From Acidobacteriota bacterium (GTDB lineage: Bacteria > Acidobacteriota > Terriglobia > Bryobacterales > Bryobacteraceae), in NCBI GenBank assembly GCA_026394055.1, contig JAPKYZ010000058.1:1-51295 (forward strand): a stretch of 51,295 bases of DNA, given 5' to 3'. Position numbers and translations under genes: made by a program. Every line of letters begins with the position of its first letter. Position 1 is the stretch's first letter. Below the pieces are notes generated by a model. That model ran no database searches, was not told the origin of the DNA, and saw nothing but the letters and a program-made list of their open reading frames with translations. Positions 1 to 7,045 of this stretch are shown here, piece by piece.

Positions 1-88
1 TGCACCTAAGACGCCGCCTCGGCCTGCTCCCCGCCCAGCCCCCGGCTCCCCTATAATCACCCCAGACCCCCGGCGGCTCTCCTGAAAA

Positions 89-131
89 GTGTTACCGATG
101 TCTCCGGTCTAATGTGTTACCTATGTCTCCG
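89..131. repeat. Two 18-bp direct repeats resembling an insertion-sequence end
   Basis: The 18-mers GTGTTACCGATGTCTCCG (89-106) and GTGTTACCTATGTCTCCG (114-131) are spaced 25 bp apart and differ at one base. Short multiple repeats of the TGTTACCTATGTCTCC kind are, from memory, typical of the ends of IS21-like and some other insertion sequences. No transposase is in view, so this is either a remnant or the end of an element lying left of the window. The rest of 1-241 holds no gene or CRISPR array. The csm operon ends about 110 bp to the right. Confidence 0.5.
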
Positions 132-241
132 TTTGGACACGTGAGGCGTTCGCGTGACTGAGGGCGTTCCTGGGTGGCTGGGGCGTCGGTGCGCTTTGAG
201 GGCAGCCCGCTCCTGCTGGCGAGCGGCTCTTCAGTGGGCTC

Positions 242-1252
242 TTATTTGTCCAGGACTTCCAGGCTCACCCAGCCGGGGAAGAAGGCGGGGTTGGGGCCTT
301 CGCTGAGGATGCGGCGGGTTTTGGGGAAGGGGAGTCCGGTTTGGATGGCGCGGCTGTAGAAGGGCATGGCGCGCAGGACGGTCCGGTAGGCTGCTTGCGT
401 CGTGTCGTGCGCGGCCGTTTTGCCTAGGAAGCCGCCGCCCCAGCCGATGGAGAGCAGGCCGGGTTTGCTGCGCAGTTCTTCTAGCTTTGCCGCGAGGACC
501 GGCAGTTTGGCTTGCGTGGCGTAGAGGATCTGGCCTTCGAGCAGGGATTCCGCCCACGGTGCGGGCGCGGCGGCTCGGCCTGCCACCCTGGGATCTTCTG
601 TAGTCCAGGCGCCTTCAAACGTGGTGCCGGGCGTGGCCATTTCGGCGAACGCGGGCGTCGTGTCTTTCCAGCTGAGGACTCCTTGCTGGAGGCGCGAGGT
701 GCGGACCTGGTAGATCTTAAAGCCGCCGGAAACGAGACGAGCATCGCCGGGTTTGGCTTTGGGTTCGGAGTTGTCGAAGGGCTGCGAGAGGTAGCGGGGG
801 ATACGGTCCCCGGCGACGCGCTCGGCGGCCTGTTCGAGGACTTTTTCGACACCGCGGTCGCGCCAGCGCAGGAAGGTCAACGCCGTGCGGATAGCGCCAC
901 GCACAGCCGAACCGGGCAGCACGGGGCCGGTGGGCGTGTTGGCGAAGAGCGGAATGTGCAAGCTGTCGGGGCGCGCAGCCTCAAACGCCTTGGTGAGCAG
1001 AGCATGCTCAAAGGGGATGCGGCGGACGGCGTAGTTCTGTGCGTAACCGCCCCAGGAGGCGAAGTCGAGCTTGGTTGCCCGCCGGATCTGTTCCAAGTAC
1101 GGCTCCAGACGCGGGCCCTTGGCCAGCATCTTGAAGATGCGGCGCTGGTCGAGCACGTTAACTTGATCCTTCCACACCATGTAGTCGATGGGCGAAAGCC
1201 GCTGGCCGTCGCCGACCAGCGTGGGGGTTAACACCGTGACGCGATATCTCAT
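242..1252 (-). CDS. csm5: Type III-A CRISPR effector subunit Csm5 (RAMP)
   Basis: Csm5 is a RAMP/Cas7-like subunit that caps the Csm backbone near the 3' end of the crRNA and helps crRNA maturation. The 336-residue protein opens with a RAMP beta strand and Gly-containing loop (RYRVTVLTPTLVGDG). It has the family block LPGSAVRGAIRTAL near residues 112-125 and a glycine-rich GWGGGFLGKT loop near the C-terminus, which together favour Csm5 over Csm3. It is the last gene of the five-gene csm operon, and its ATG overlaps the csm4 stop by 4 nt, implying translational coupling. Length is close to the usual 330-380 residues. Downstream there is no cas6 or csm6, only an IS-like end. Family assignment is from motifs and gene order. 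Confidence 0.88.
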   Translation of the reverse strand: MRYRVTVLTPTLVGDGQRLSPIDYMVWKDQVNVLDQRRIFKMLAKGPRLEPYLEQIRRATKLDFASWGGYAQNYAVRRIPFEHALLTKAFEAARPDSLHIPLFANTPTGPVLPGSAVRGAIRTALTFLRWRDRGVEKVLEQAAERVAGDRIPRYLSQPFDNSEPKAKPGDARLVSGGFKIYQVRTSRLQQGVLSWKDTTPAFAEMATPGTTFEGAWTTEDPRVAGRAAAPAPWAESLLEGQILYATQAKLPVLAAKLEELRSKPGLLSIGWGGGFLGKTAAHDTTQAAYRTVLRAMPFYSRAIQTGLPFPKTRRILSEGPNPAFFPGWVSLEVLDK

Positions 1253-2205
1253 GCGGCTACCTCCGCGGGCAGGGCCACCGAGACCGCGAAGCCACTGCGG
1301 AGCGCGGGCGCTTCCGCATCGCCCAGATCAACCAGACGGCCCAAGGGAGCACCCGTGGTGCTGAGCACGGAACCTTCTTCCAACATCTCGACGGCCTTTG
1401 ACCCATGGCTGCCCCGGGTGAGCGCGGCGTAGTGGCCTTGGGTCCAATCCACTTGATCAGAAGCGGCCGGGTTGTAGAGCGACCAGAGCCAGTGGCGCGC
1501 CGTTTCGCCGGTGGCGGCCGCGGCGGTGGGCGACAGGTTGCCGGGGAAGGGGCCGAATTCGACGGCATCCGCCTGTCCCCAGCCAATGGAGCGTTCGCCG
1601 CCCAGGCCGGCATCAGCCAGCAGGCGGAATGCGGATTTGACGGAAGCTTCCCATTCAGCCGATTCGAGCACGACGGCGCACCAGAGGCCGGCGTTGGGGC
1701 CAAATTCGAGACATGCCGTGCGGTGCGGCTCGATGCGGCCGGGGATGGCTCGATCAACCGCTGCGGCGCGGCGTTGGGCGATGCGGAACGGAGCAGAAGC
1801 ACCTGAAGAGACCAGGCAGCCGGAACGCGGCTCCACTTCCCAACGGTCTTCCGCCAACGGCTTGCCCGCGATCAGATCTTCCACCACCGAGAGCGGCACC
1901 AGACGCGCGGCCTTCCAGCGCACGCGAGCGGAGGCCTCGGGTGGCCAGTGGGTCTTGGGCGGGGCGATGTAGAGCGTGCGTCCGCCAAACGGGAACAGCG
2001 ACGACACGCGCACGGCGGGTCCCGCTTCAGCCGCTTGCGCTGCCGCAAAGTCGTCACCGCGGCCCAGCCGTTTCAGGGCCCAATGGAGGGCGGCATAGAC
2101 AGTGTCGCTATGGCCGACGGAATCCGTTTTGTCGCGCGCGCCTGCGGCATTGCCGAACCGCCAGGGTCCGGAGGGCCGGAAGCGCACGATGAAGGCAGAG
2201 CTCAT
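1249..2205 (-). CDS. csm4: Type III-A CRISPR effector subunit Csm4 (RAMP)
   Basis: Csm4 (Cas5 group) binds the crRNA 5' handle and docks on Cas10 at the base of the complex. The 318-residue protein begins with the typical Csm4 strand and loop (VRFRPSGPWRFG). It has a GHSDTVYAALHWAL helix at about residues 31-44, equivalent to the family's SDTL-type helix, and a G-rich loop GLGGERSIGWGQ at about 205-216. Length is normal for Csm4. It starts 6 bp after csm3 and overlaps csm5 by 4 nt. Retention of an ordinary Csm4 beside a very reduced Cas10 suggests that crRNA 5'-handle capture is still under selection. That last point is inference. Confidence 0.87.
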   Translation of the reverse strand: MSSAFIVRFRPSGPWRFGNAAGARDKTDSVGHSDTVYAALHWALKRLGRGDDFAAAQAAEAGPAVRVSSLFPFGGRTLYIAPPKTHWPPEASARVRWKAARLVPLSVVEDLIAGKPLAEDRWEVEPRSGCLVSSGASAPFRIAQRRAAAVDRAIPGRIEPHRTACLEFGPNAGLWCAVVLESAEWEASVKSAFRLLADAGLGGERSIGWGQADAVEFGPFPGNLSPTAAAATGETARHWLWSLYNPAASDQVDWTQGHYAALTRGSHGSKAVEMLEEGSVLSTTGAPLGRLVDLGDAEAPALRSGFAVSVALPAEVAA

Positions 2206-2211
2206 GAGTTT

Positions 2212-3000
2212 TTAGACGAGCTTTTCGGCGACCTGAGCGGCATCGACGGCGCTCAAGTCAGCGGCCGTGAGGACCTCGGCAGCGGCTTCGCCTGCGGCGT
2301 AGTAGCCCTTGGAGCGCCACTGGCCGGAGATCTTGGAGAAGCTCACCACGCCCGAACCGCGGGAGCGGCCGCCACCCAAGCCGGAATCTTCGATCAGGCG
2401 CAAGGCCTGGACGACGGGCGCCAGCAGTTCGCGATCTTCCGGGCAGAGGATGTCCAGCACCAAACGGACACGGAAGCGGGCCCCGGCGGGGACGCGTTCG
2501 AGCGTACGGGAGGAGGATTGAGCGGTGAGACGGTCGATCGCCGTTTCGCTCTTCACTTCCGTCATTTCGTCGTCGAGATACTCGCGCATGGCCGGAGTGA
2601 TCGAGTCACCGTCGAGCTTCGAGTCAGACACGGCGAGACGCGCGATGGCCGTGGCCCCGGCTTCTGAGCTGCGTCCGAACAGCAGGCAGACTTCATCGTT
2701 GGGCCGGTTGCTTTGGTGGATGCGCACTTCCTGGCCGCGGCGGCGCGACAGGTAGACGATTTCGTCGTTCTTGACGAGGTCAAGCGCACGCTCCAGGGCG
2801 TGACGCATGGCGCCGCGCAGTGAGCTGCCGGGCAGATAGGGGCGGCCGAACGAATCCTTGATCACCGGGTTGTCGGCGCCACCGATTTCGAGCGTACCCT
2901 TGCCGGCGCCAATGTGCAGGCCGGTTTCGCAAGTCAGGTCAGCTTCTAAAATCAGCTTGCCGAGGAAAGACAGTTGAGTGTCGGCGGTATGGGAGCTCAT
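2212..3000 (-). CDS. csm3: Type III-A CRISPR backbone subunit and RNase Csm3
   Basis: Csm3 (Cas7 group) forms the helical backbone on the crRNA and cuts bound target RNA every 6 nt using one aspartate per subunit. The 262-residue protein has the canonical early block TGLHIGAGKG (about 26-35) followed by GGADNPVIKD. Asp43 in this block aligns with the catalytic Asp of characterised Csm3 proteins (about D30-D33). Next come LPGSSLRGAMRHALE and, near residue 205, the glycine-rich LGGGRSRGSG loop. No key residue is missing, so RNA cleavage is predicted to be intact, in contrast to the Cas10 of this operon. It starts 12 bp after csm2 and ends 6 bp before csm4. The cleavage prediction is inference from alignment by eye. 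Confidence 0.92.
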   Translation of the reverse strand: MSSHTADTQLSFLGKLILEADLTCETGLHIGAGKGTLEIGGADNPVIKDSFGRPYLPGSSLRGAMRHALERALDLVKNDEIVYLSRRRGQEVRIHQSNRPNDEVCLLFGRSSEAGATAIARLAVSDSKLDGDSITPAMREYLDDEMTEVKSETAIDRLTAQSSSRTLERVPAGARFRVRLVLDILCPEDRELLAPVVQALRLIEDSGLGGGRSRGSGVVSFSKISGQWRSKGYYAAGEAAAEVLTAADLSAVDAAQVAEKLV

Positions 3001-3012
3001 GGAAATTACTCG

Positions 3013-3774
3013 CTATTCGTTGTAGGCGACGATGGCTTCAAACAGATCGCGGAAGCGTTCATAGCCCCGGAGATCGTTTTTGCGGGTGACTTGCAGCAGC
3101 AGCTTTTCGAGCGGGTCGAGCGAGCGCAGCGAATGGCGGGCCACGGTGTAGGCCAAGCGCGCGCGCAGCATCACGAACTCGTGCTGGCGTTCGTTCTCCG
3201 GAGCGCGGCATGCGCGGCGGACTGAATTGTACAGGCGGCGCAATTGGCTCTTGGTGCCGGAATCCATGTCGCGCAGACGGCTGACCAGCGCGTGGGCCTG
3301 GTTATCGAGATAAAGCGAATCGGAGATCAGCTTCTCGAGTTCGATATCCAAGAATGCGTCGGGGCCACGGAAAGGACGGTCGCCGCCTCGGCCACGGTCA
3401 CCACCACGGTCGCCGCCACGATCACCACCGGGGCGGTCGCCACCACGGCGGTCTCCGCCACGGTCGCCACCACCAGCCGGACGGTCGCCTGCGGGGCGAT
3501 CGGCGCCACGGCCACCACCACGGGGGCCACGGTCGCCTTGCGGGCGGTCGCCAGCCGGACGGTCACCAGCGGGACGATCACCGCGCGGGGGGCGGTCGCC
3601 TGCGGGCTTGGGGTTTCCAGCGGGACGTGCTTGACCTTCAGGACGGGCGGCGCCTTCGGGACGTGCTTGGCCTTCCGGGCGGGGCTGGTTCTCAGCGGCC
3701 GCCTGGGCGCGAGGCTCCGTCTGGACCTCGGGAGTCGTTTCCGTGGTGGGAGATTCCTGTTTCTCGTCCGACAT
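3013..3774 (-). CDS. csm2: Csm2 (Cas11-like small subunit) with long disordered RGG/GDRP N-terminus
   Basis: Csm2 is the small helical subunit lining the Csm filament and contacting target RNA. Residues ~138-253 are a normal-sized Csm2 domain: DIELEKLISDSLYLDN, then TKSQLRRLYNSVRRA, and at the end GYERFRDLFEAIVAYNE. Residues 1-137 are unlike an ordinary Csm2 (usually 120-150 residues in total). They run through an acidic/Thr segment (1-30), RPEGQA-type repeats (31-58), then PAGDRP repeats and GGDR/RGG repeats (59-137). This part has no predicted hydrophobic core and is Arg/Gly/Asp/Pro rich, as in RNA-binding, phase-separating RGG regions. The ATG at 3774 has an AAAGG-like Shine-Dalgarno 7-8 nt upstream and the frame is open throughout. 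Internal starts cannot be excluded. It lies 38 bp after cas10 and 12 bp before csm3. Confidence 0.88.
   Translation of the reverse strand: MSDEKQESPTTETTPEVQTEPRAQAAAENQPRPEGQARPEGAARPEGQARPAGNPKPAGDRPPRGDRPAGDRPAGDRPQGDRGPRGGGRGADRPAGDRPAGGGDRGGDRRGGDRPGGDRGGDRGGDRGRGGDRPFRGPDAFLDIELEKLISDSLYLDNQAHALVSRLRDMDSGTKSQLRRLYNSVRRACRAPENERQHEFVMLRARLAYTVARHSLRSLDPLEKLLLQVTRKNDLRGYERFRDLFEAIVAYNE
3364..3620 (-). repeat. Coding minisatellite (GDRP/GGDR repeats) inside csm2
   Basis: Short degenerate units of 9-15 bp (variants of CGGTCGCCACCACGG on the plus strand) are repeated over about 250 bp. They encode the GDRPA/GGDR repeats of the Csm2 N-terminus. Such a tract can change length by slippage in whole-codon steps. 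The opposite strand shows His/Gly- and Thr-rich open frames that are only reflections of the repeat. Confidence 0.85.
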
Positions 3775-3812
3775 GAACTAACCTTTCTCTCTGATGCTCG
3801 GCGGCCGGCGGA

Positions 3813-5021
3813 TCAACCCGCCTGTGCGGGGCTGCCAGCCGGGGCGGCCAATCGGGCGGCCCATTCCAGCGCCACCCGTCCGGTGGGCCGGAGGCGGGCT
3901 TGGCCGACATTCTTGCCGATGATCTCACCCGCCAGATCGGTGCGGGTCTTCACAAAATCCTTGGAGCGCGCGCGGCGTTCGCTGGGGTCCAGCGTCACAG
4001 CCAGGCGGCGGTGAAAGCGCCACGGCCGGTCATACTTGGCGACACCGCGCCGGCCGGTCTGCCCTTCCGGGTAAAACGAAAGTAGTTCGCCGATGAACTG
4101 GGTGGAGCACTTGAACTCCTTCACGAGGCGCACAGCCAAGTCCTTGATGGCGGACGCTTCCGGCACCTGTTTCCATTCAATGGTGCGGCCCAGCAGGTGG
4201 AAGCCATCACGCATCAGGGTCTTCGCTTCATCCAGCAAGACACCGGCGCGGGTATAGACCTGGGCTTCGCTATCGCCCGCTTCGGGCAACGCCAGCGCCA
4301 TGGAGAGCGTCTTGCCTTCCGGGCCGGGCGACTCTTTCAGGTTCTCGGTGACGAACAGCTCAAAAATGCGGCGGGTCTCGACGGCGATTTCGATCAGGTC
4401 GCCAAAGTTGCCGGAGAGCGCAAAGCCCGAACCCGACGAGTAAATGACGCTGGCCCGTTCGGCGGGCAGCCGCGCCAGTTCGCCCTCAAAGAAACTCTTG
4501 AACATCAGGGAGCGTTCGATGTGGGTCTCGATCGATTCGGCACCCGACAGGAAGCGGCTGAAGTTATCGACGTCGCCGCGCAGGACCGCGCGGCCGGGAG
4601 CGATGGGCTCGGCCGGTGCGGCGGGTTCAGCGGCGGCATAAGCCTCAAACGATGGAGCGCCCGGCGCGCCGGCGCGTTGCTCTAAATCCGCGTCGAGGCG
4701 CGTGCGGATCAGCTTCCAGGTGCCCAAATTCTCGGTGGCGGCCCAGATCAGCCGCAGCCCTTTCGGGGCTAGCTCCGCGGCGGCGGCGGTGAAGAAGGCA
4801 ACCGCGGAATCCTTTGATTCCTCCGGCAGGACCAGCATGAACTGGCCGAGAGTCGCAGTGCCCAGCAGCATCGGCGACAGACCGTTTTCCGACAGGAACC
4901 GCAGCGGCAGCTCTTCCGAGGCGGCGCGCAACTCCGCCGCCCCGGCGGCCAGCGTGGAGCCAGCGACCAGGAAATCGTCCATACCCAGGATCTGCACCTG
5001 GAAAAAGATTTGGAGCGCCAT
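3813..5021 (-). CDS. cas10: Reduced, catalytically inactive-looking Cas10/Csm1 (no HD, GGDD replaced by SGSG)
   Basis: Cas10 is the large subunit of type III complexes; its HD domain cuts DNA and its GGDD Palm makes cyclic oligoadenylates. This 402-residue protein is about half the usual Csm1 length (750-850). Residues 1-115 read as a Palm1-like domain (QVQILGMDDF ... QFMLVLP ... GLRLIWAATENLGTW). Residues 140-265 are Palm2-like, with APGRAVLRGDVDNFSRFL corresponding to the DVDN block and then IYSSGSGFALSG where VYSGGDDLFLVG is expected. Both catalytic Asp residues are therefore replaced (S198, G199). No HD domain, HD motif or zinc insertion precedes Palm1. Residues ~265-402 form a helical D4-like tail with Arg-rich patches. 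It is the first gene of the csm operon, 106 bp downstream of an unrelated cyclase-family gene, so no missing N-terminal half is hidden upstream. Identity as Cas10 is inferred from motifs plus position. Confidence 0.78.
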   Translation of the reverse strand: MALQIFFQVQILGMDDFLVAGSTLAAGAAELRAASEELPLRFLSENGLSPMLLGTATLGQFMLVLPEESKDSAVAFFTAAAAELAPKGLRLIWAATENLGTWKLIRTRLDADLEQRAGAPGAPSFEAYAAAEPAAPAEPIAPGRAVLRGDVDNFSRFLSGAESIETHIERSLMFKSFFEGELARLPAERASVIYSSGSGFALSGNFGDLIEIAVETRRIFELFVTENLKESPGPEGKTLSMALALPEAGDSEAQVYTRAGVLLDEAKTLMRDGFHLLGRTIEWKQVPEASAIKDLAVRLVKEFKCSTQFIGELLSFYPEGQTGRRGVAKYDRPWRFHRRLAVTLDPSERRARSKDFVKTRTDLAGEIIGKNVGQARLRPTGRVALEWAARLAAPAGSPAQAG

Positions 5022-5127
5022 GAGAGCGAGAGACTAACTCAGGCCAGCGTAGCACGTGGCAGTGTTTTCAGGCGAATGGATCTGCGCGCGGGCTTGGACG
5101 GAGTCGACTCGGCTGACTTTTGGCCAC

Positions 5128-5943
5128 CTACACCAAGGCCAGCGGACGGATGGGCGAGCCGGTGGCGCCGGTCATCTTGAGGGGCGCGGCGATGAAGCCG
5201 AACTCGTAGATGCGGTCGCGGGAGAGCTGTTCGAGCAGCAGGTTCTCGATGATGTAGATGCCCATTTTGGGCAGCAGATAGACGTGGGCGAACATGGTGG
5301 CGCCGGTTTCGGGGTCGCGTTCGCCATTCAAGGTGTCCCAGGCCATGTTGTCGGCTCCGACGGCCACCACGCCCTGTTCCGCCGCCCACAAGGTGCCGGA
5401 CTTGGCGACGCCGGCGGCGCGCAGGTAGGTCTCTTCGTCATTCCAGATGGCGCCGGAGCCGGTGCGGACCAGCAGGACATCGCCGGGGTTTACCAGGACG
5501 TTCTGCGCCGCCGCGCAGTTGATCATCTCGTCGGCGGTGATGGCGTGATGGTCCGGCAGACGGTCCACGTTGAGGAAGCGGGCGATGTCGAGCATGACGC
5601 CGCGGGCGACGATGGGCGGCACGGTCTCGACGCCGTGGTCCTTGAAGCCGGCGGGCGTTTCCGCGGCGTCGGTCTTGATGCCGCCAAATAGCTCCAGCTC
5701 GCAGGCCTGGTGGCAGAGGGCGTCGATGTGCGTACCGGTGTGGTCCGTCATGGTGACGATGCCGGAGGAGCCGGAGCGGGGGCCGTGCATCTCCGGGTTG
5801 TAGGTGTCGCGATGGCGGCGGTGGAGAGCGTAGAAGTAACCCGGGCGGCGGTGGGATTCATGCAAAGGCATCGCGGGGAACCGCGGCTGCTCCAAATCAT
5901 AAATGCGGGCTGAGCTAAGGGCGGGGATCAGCATCCCAGCCAT
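5128..5943 (-). CDS. Cyclase-family metal-dependent hydrolase (kynurenine formamidase-like)
   Basis: The 271-residue protein belongs to the cyclase/arylformamidase superfamily, whose members hydrolyse amide or ester bonds with a divalent metal. The signature HTGTHIDALCH lies at residues ~68-78, matching HxGTHxDxxxH, and a later GVVAVGADNMAWD block matches the second conserved region. No clear signal peptide is visible, so it is probably cytoplasmic. The substrate cannot be told from sequence; kynurenine formamidase is only the best-known relative. The start is uncertain between ATG 5943 and ATG 5934; both lie in the loop of a hairpin (5905-5958). It precedes cas10 in the same direction with a 106-bp gap and no obvious functional link. 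Confidence 0.85.
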   Translation of the reverse strand: MAGMLIPALSSARIYDLEQPRFPAMPLHESHRRPGYFYALHRRHRDTYNPEMHGPRSGSSGIVTMTDHTGTHIDALCHQACELELFGGIKTDAAETPAGFKDHGVETVPPIVARGVMLDIARFLNVDRLPDHHAITADEMINCAAAQNVLVNPGDVLLVRTGSGAIWNDEETYLRAAGVAKSGTLWAAEQGVVAVGADNMAWDTLNGERDPETGATMFAHVYLLPKMGIYIIENLLLEQLSRDRIYEFGFIAAPLKMTGATGSPIRPLALV

Positions 5944-5958
5944 CCTAGCTCAGCCCGC
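5905..5958 (-). promoter_or_regulatory. 13-bp inverted repeat enclosing the start codon of the cyclase-family gene
   Basis: GCGGGCTGAGCTA (5905-5917) and TAGCTCAGCCCGC (5946-5958) are perfect inverted complements separated by 28 bp that contain both candidate ATGs. In the mRNA this hairpin would hold the translation start in its loop and the weak Shine-Dalgarno-like CTAGG at the top of its stem. It could modulate translation, or it could be a palindromic repeat that happens to sit here. The structure is seen in the sequence; its function is inferred. Confidence 0.45.
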
Positions 5959-5991
5959 AGGGGAGAGGGTGAGTGTTTGTGGAGAGGGCGC

Positions 5992-6663
5992 CTAGCTGCG
6001 GCGCTTCAGGGCCACCAGGGCGACGGCGGCGCCGGCCATCATGGCCCAGGTGGCGGGTTCCGGCACGCCGGGCGGGTTGATCGGCTGGTCGTAGATGGAG
6101 TGGCTGTCGGTTTCGTAGCCGGTGCCGGTGCCGTTGTTGTGGAAGACCACTTTGTCGAAGGGCGTGCCGGAGTCGGCCGTGAAGTTCAGGTAGACGTAGG
6201 GTTCGCCCTGGTTCTGGCCATTGTTGGGGTTGCCCCAGTAGGCCGAAGAAAGGCCGCCCGAGATGTCGCCCACTTTGAAGGAGGCCACTTTGGTGAGGCC
6301 CTGGTAGAACTGGATCTCGTTCTGCGCATCGCCGGCGCCCCAGTAGAAGCCGAAGTAGTAGATGTTCTTGCCGAAGTCGATGGAGTAGTCGGTGGTGCCG
6401 CTCTGGGCGCCAACGTCGATGTGGTTGGTCTGGTTGGAGCCGCCCCAGGCGTTGCCGGAGTTGATGACGCCGCCCGCGGAGTAGGTGCCGATGGCGGAGG
6501 CGCCGGAGAAGGCGCCGAGGGACGCGGAATCAAAGGTCTCCGTGATGGCGCCGGCCACCGTGGTGTATTGGACGCCGGCAGCTTCGTGGGTAAAGATGAT
6601 GCTCGCTGAAGCGGGCGTCAGGAGTGCCGCGGCCGTCACAATCATTGCAGTCAGGTTCTTCAT
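5992..6663 (-). CDS. PEP-CTERM sorting-signal protein (secreted, function unknown)
   Basis: The protein has 223 residues. A Sec signal peptide at the N-terminus (MKNLTAMIVTAAALLTPASA) is followed by a beta-rich, aromatic- and glycine-rich domain (YYFGFYWGAGDAQNEI, FDKVVFHNNGTGTGYETD). It closes with a C-terminal sorting signal: VPEPATWAMMAGAA at about 200, one hydrophobic helix and the basic end KRRS. PEP-CTERM proteins are anchored in the inner membrane and processed by an exosortase, often in exopolysaccharide-producing bacteria. The middle domain resembles the many PEP-CTERM proteins of unknown role. No exosortase gene is in this window. It ends 48 bp before the cyclase-family start and is read in the same direction. 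Confidence 0.9.
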   Translation of the reverse strand: MKNLTAMIVTAAALLTPASASIIFTHEAAGVQYTTVAGAITETFDSASLGAFSGASAIGTYSAGGVINSGNAWGGSNQTNHIDVGAQSGTTDYSIDFGKNIYYFGFYWGAGDAQNEIQFYQGLTKVASFKVGDISGGLSSAYWGNPNNGQNQGEPYVYLNFTADSGTPFDKVVFHNNGTGTGYETDSHSIYDQPINPPGVPEPATWAMMAGAAVALVALKRRS

Positions 6664-6822
6664 GACCCAAGTGTGCCCGGTGACCTGTGGCGTACCCCAT
6701 CCGCTGGAGGTACGGCCTAGTACTGGGAGACGGTGTGGGTGAAAAGTACTGGCCGCCGTTACTGGCTCTCCCGCGCTGCTCAGGATCTGGCCGCAAGAGC
6801 GTATCTTGCAGATACTAGTAGG

Positions 6823-6962
6823 CTTAACAGGCTGCGGAAAAGGCCGGAAACCGCTTGCTGACGCGCGCGGCTCAGAAACATCGCCTGTTTATTTGCAATA
6901 GCTTACTGAGCCACGACCGTGAGGGAGTGGTCCTGCAAGCCCCTTTTCCGCAGCCTGTTAAG
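6823..6962. repeat. MITE-like palindromic repeat, copy 1
   Basis: This 140-bp unit has perfect 21-bp inverted ends: CTTAACAGGCTGCGGAAAAGG at 6823-6843 against its complement at 6942-6962. Inside are a second stem (GGCTCAG 6869-6875 with CTGAGCC 6906-6912) and a CCAC...GTGG stem around a GACCGTGAGGGAGTGG block. A second copy lies at 7046-7184. No ORF is carried, so it is a non-autonomous, MITE/REP-like element. From memory, similar CGTGAGGGAGTGG-containing palindromes are frequent in Solibacter-type genomes. Confidence 0.85.
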
Positions 6963-7045
6963 CGAAGGGCCCCCAATCGCGCGCAACTGGGGGCAATGAT
7001 TGGCGCGAGCGGTGGCGCTTGCTGGGCCGGGCTAGCTAGTGCCGT

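Noticed and set aside
1948..2667. Plus-strand 239-codon frame across csm4/csm3
   Set aside because: GC-rich shadow of two well-supported minus-strand genes.
3364..3620. Repeats could be a CRISPR array
   Set aside because: Units are 9-15 bp, degenerate, without spacers, and in frame with a conserved Csm2 domain.
3354..3776. Plus-strand His/Gly-rich open frame antisense to csm2
   Set aside because: It is the reverse reading of the GDRP/GGDR coding repeat; no ribosome site and no protein-like sequence outside the repeat.
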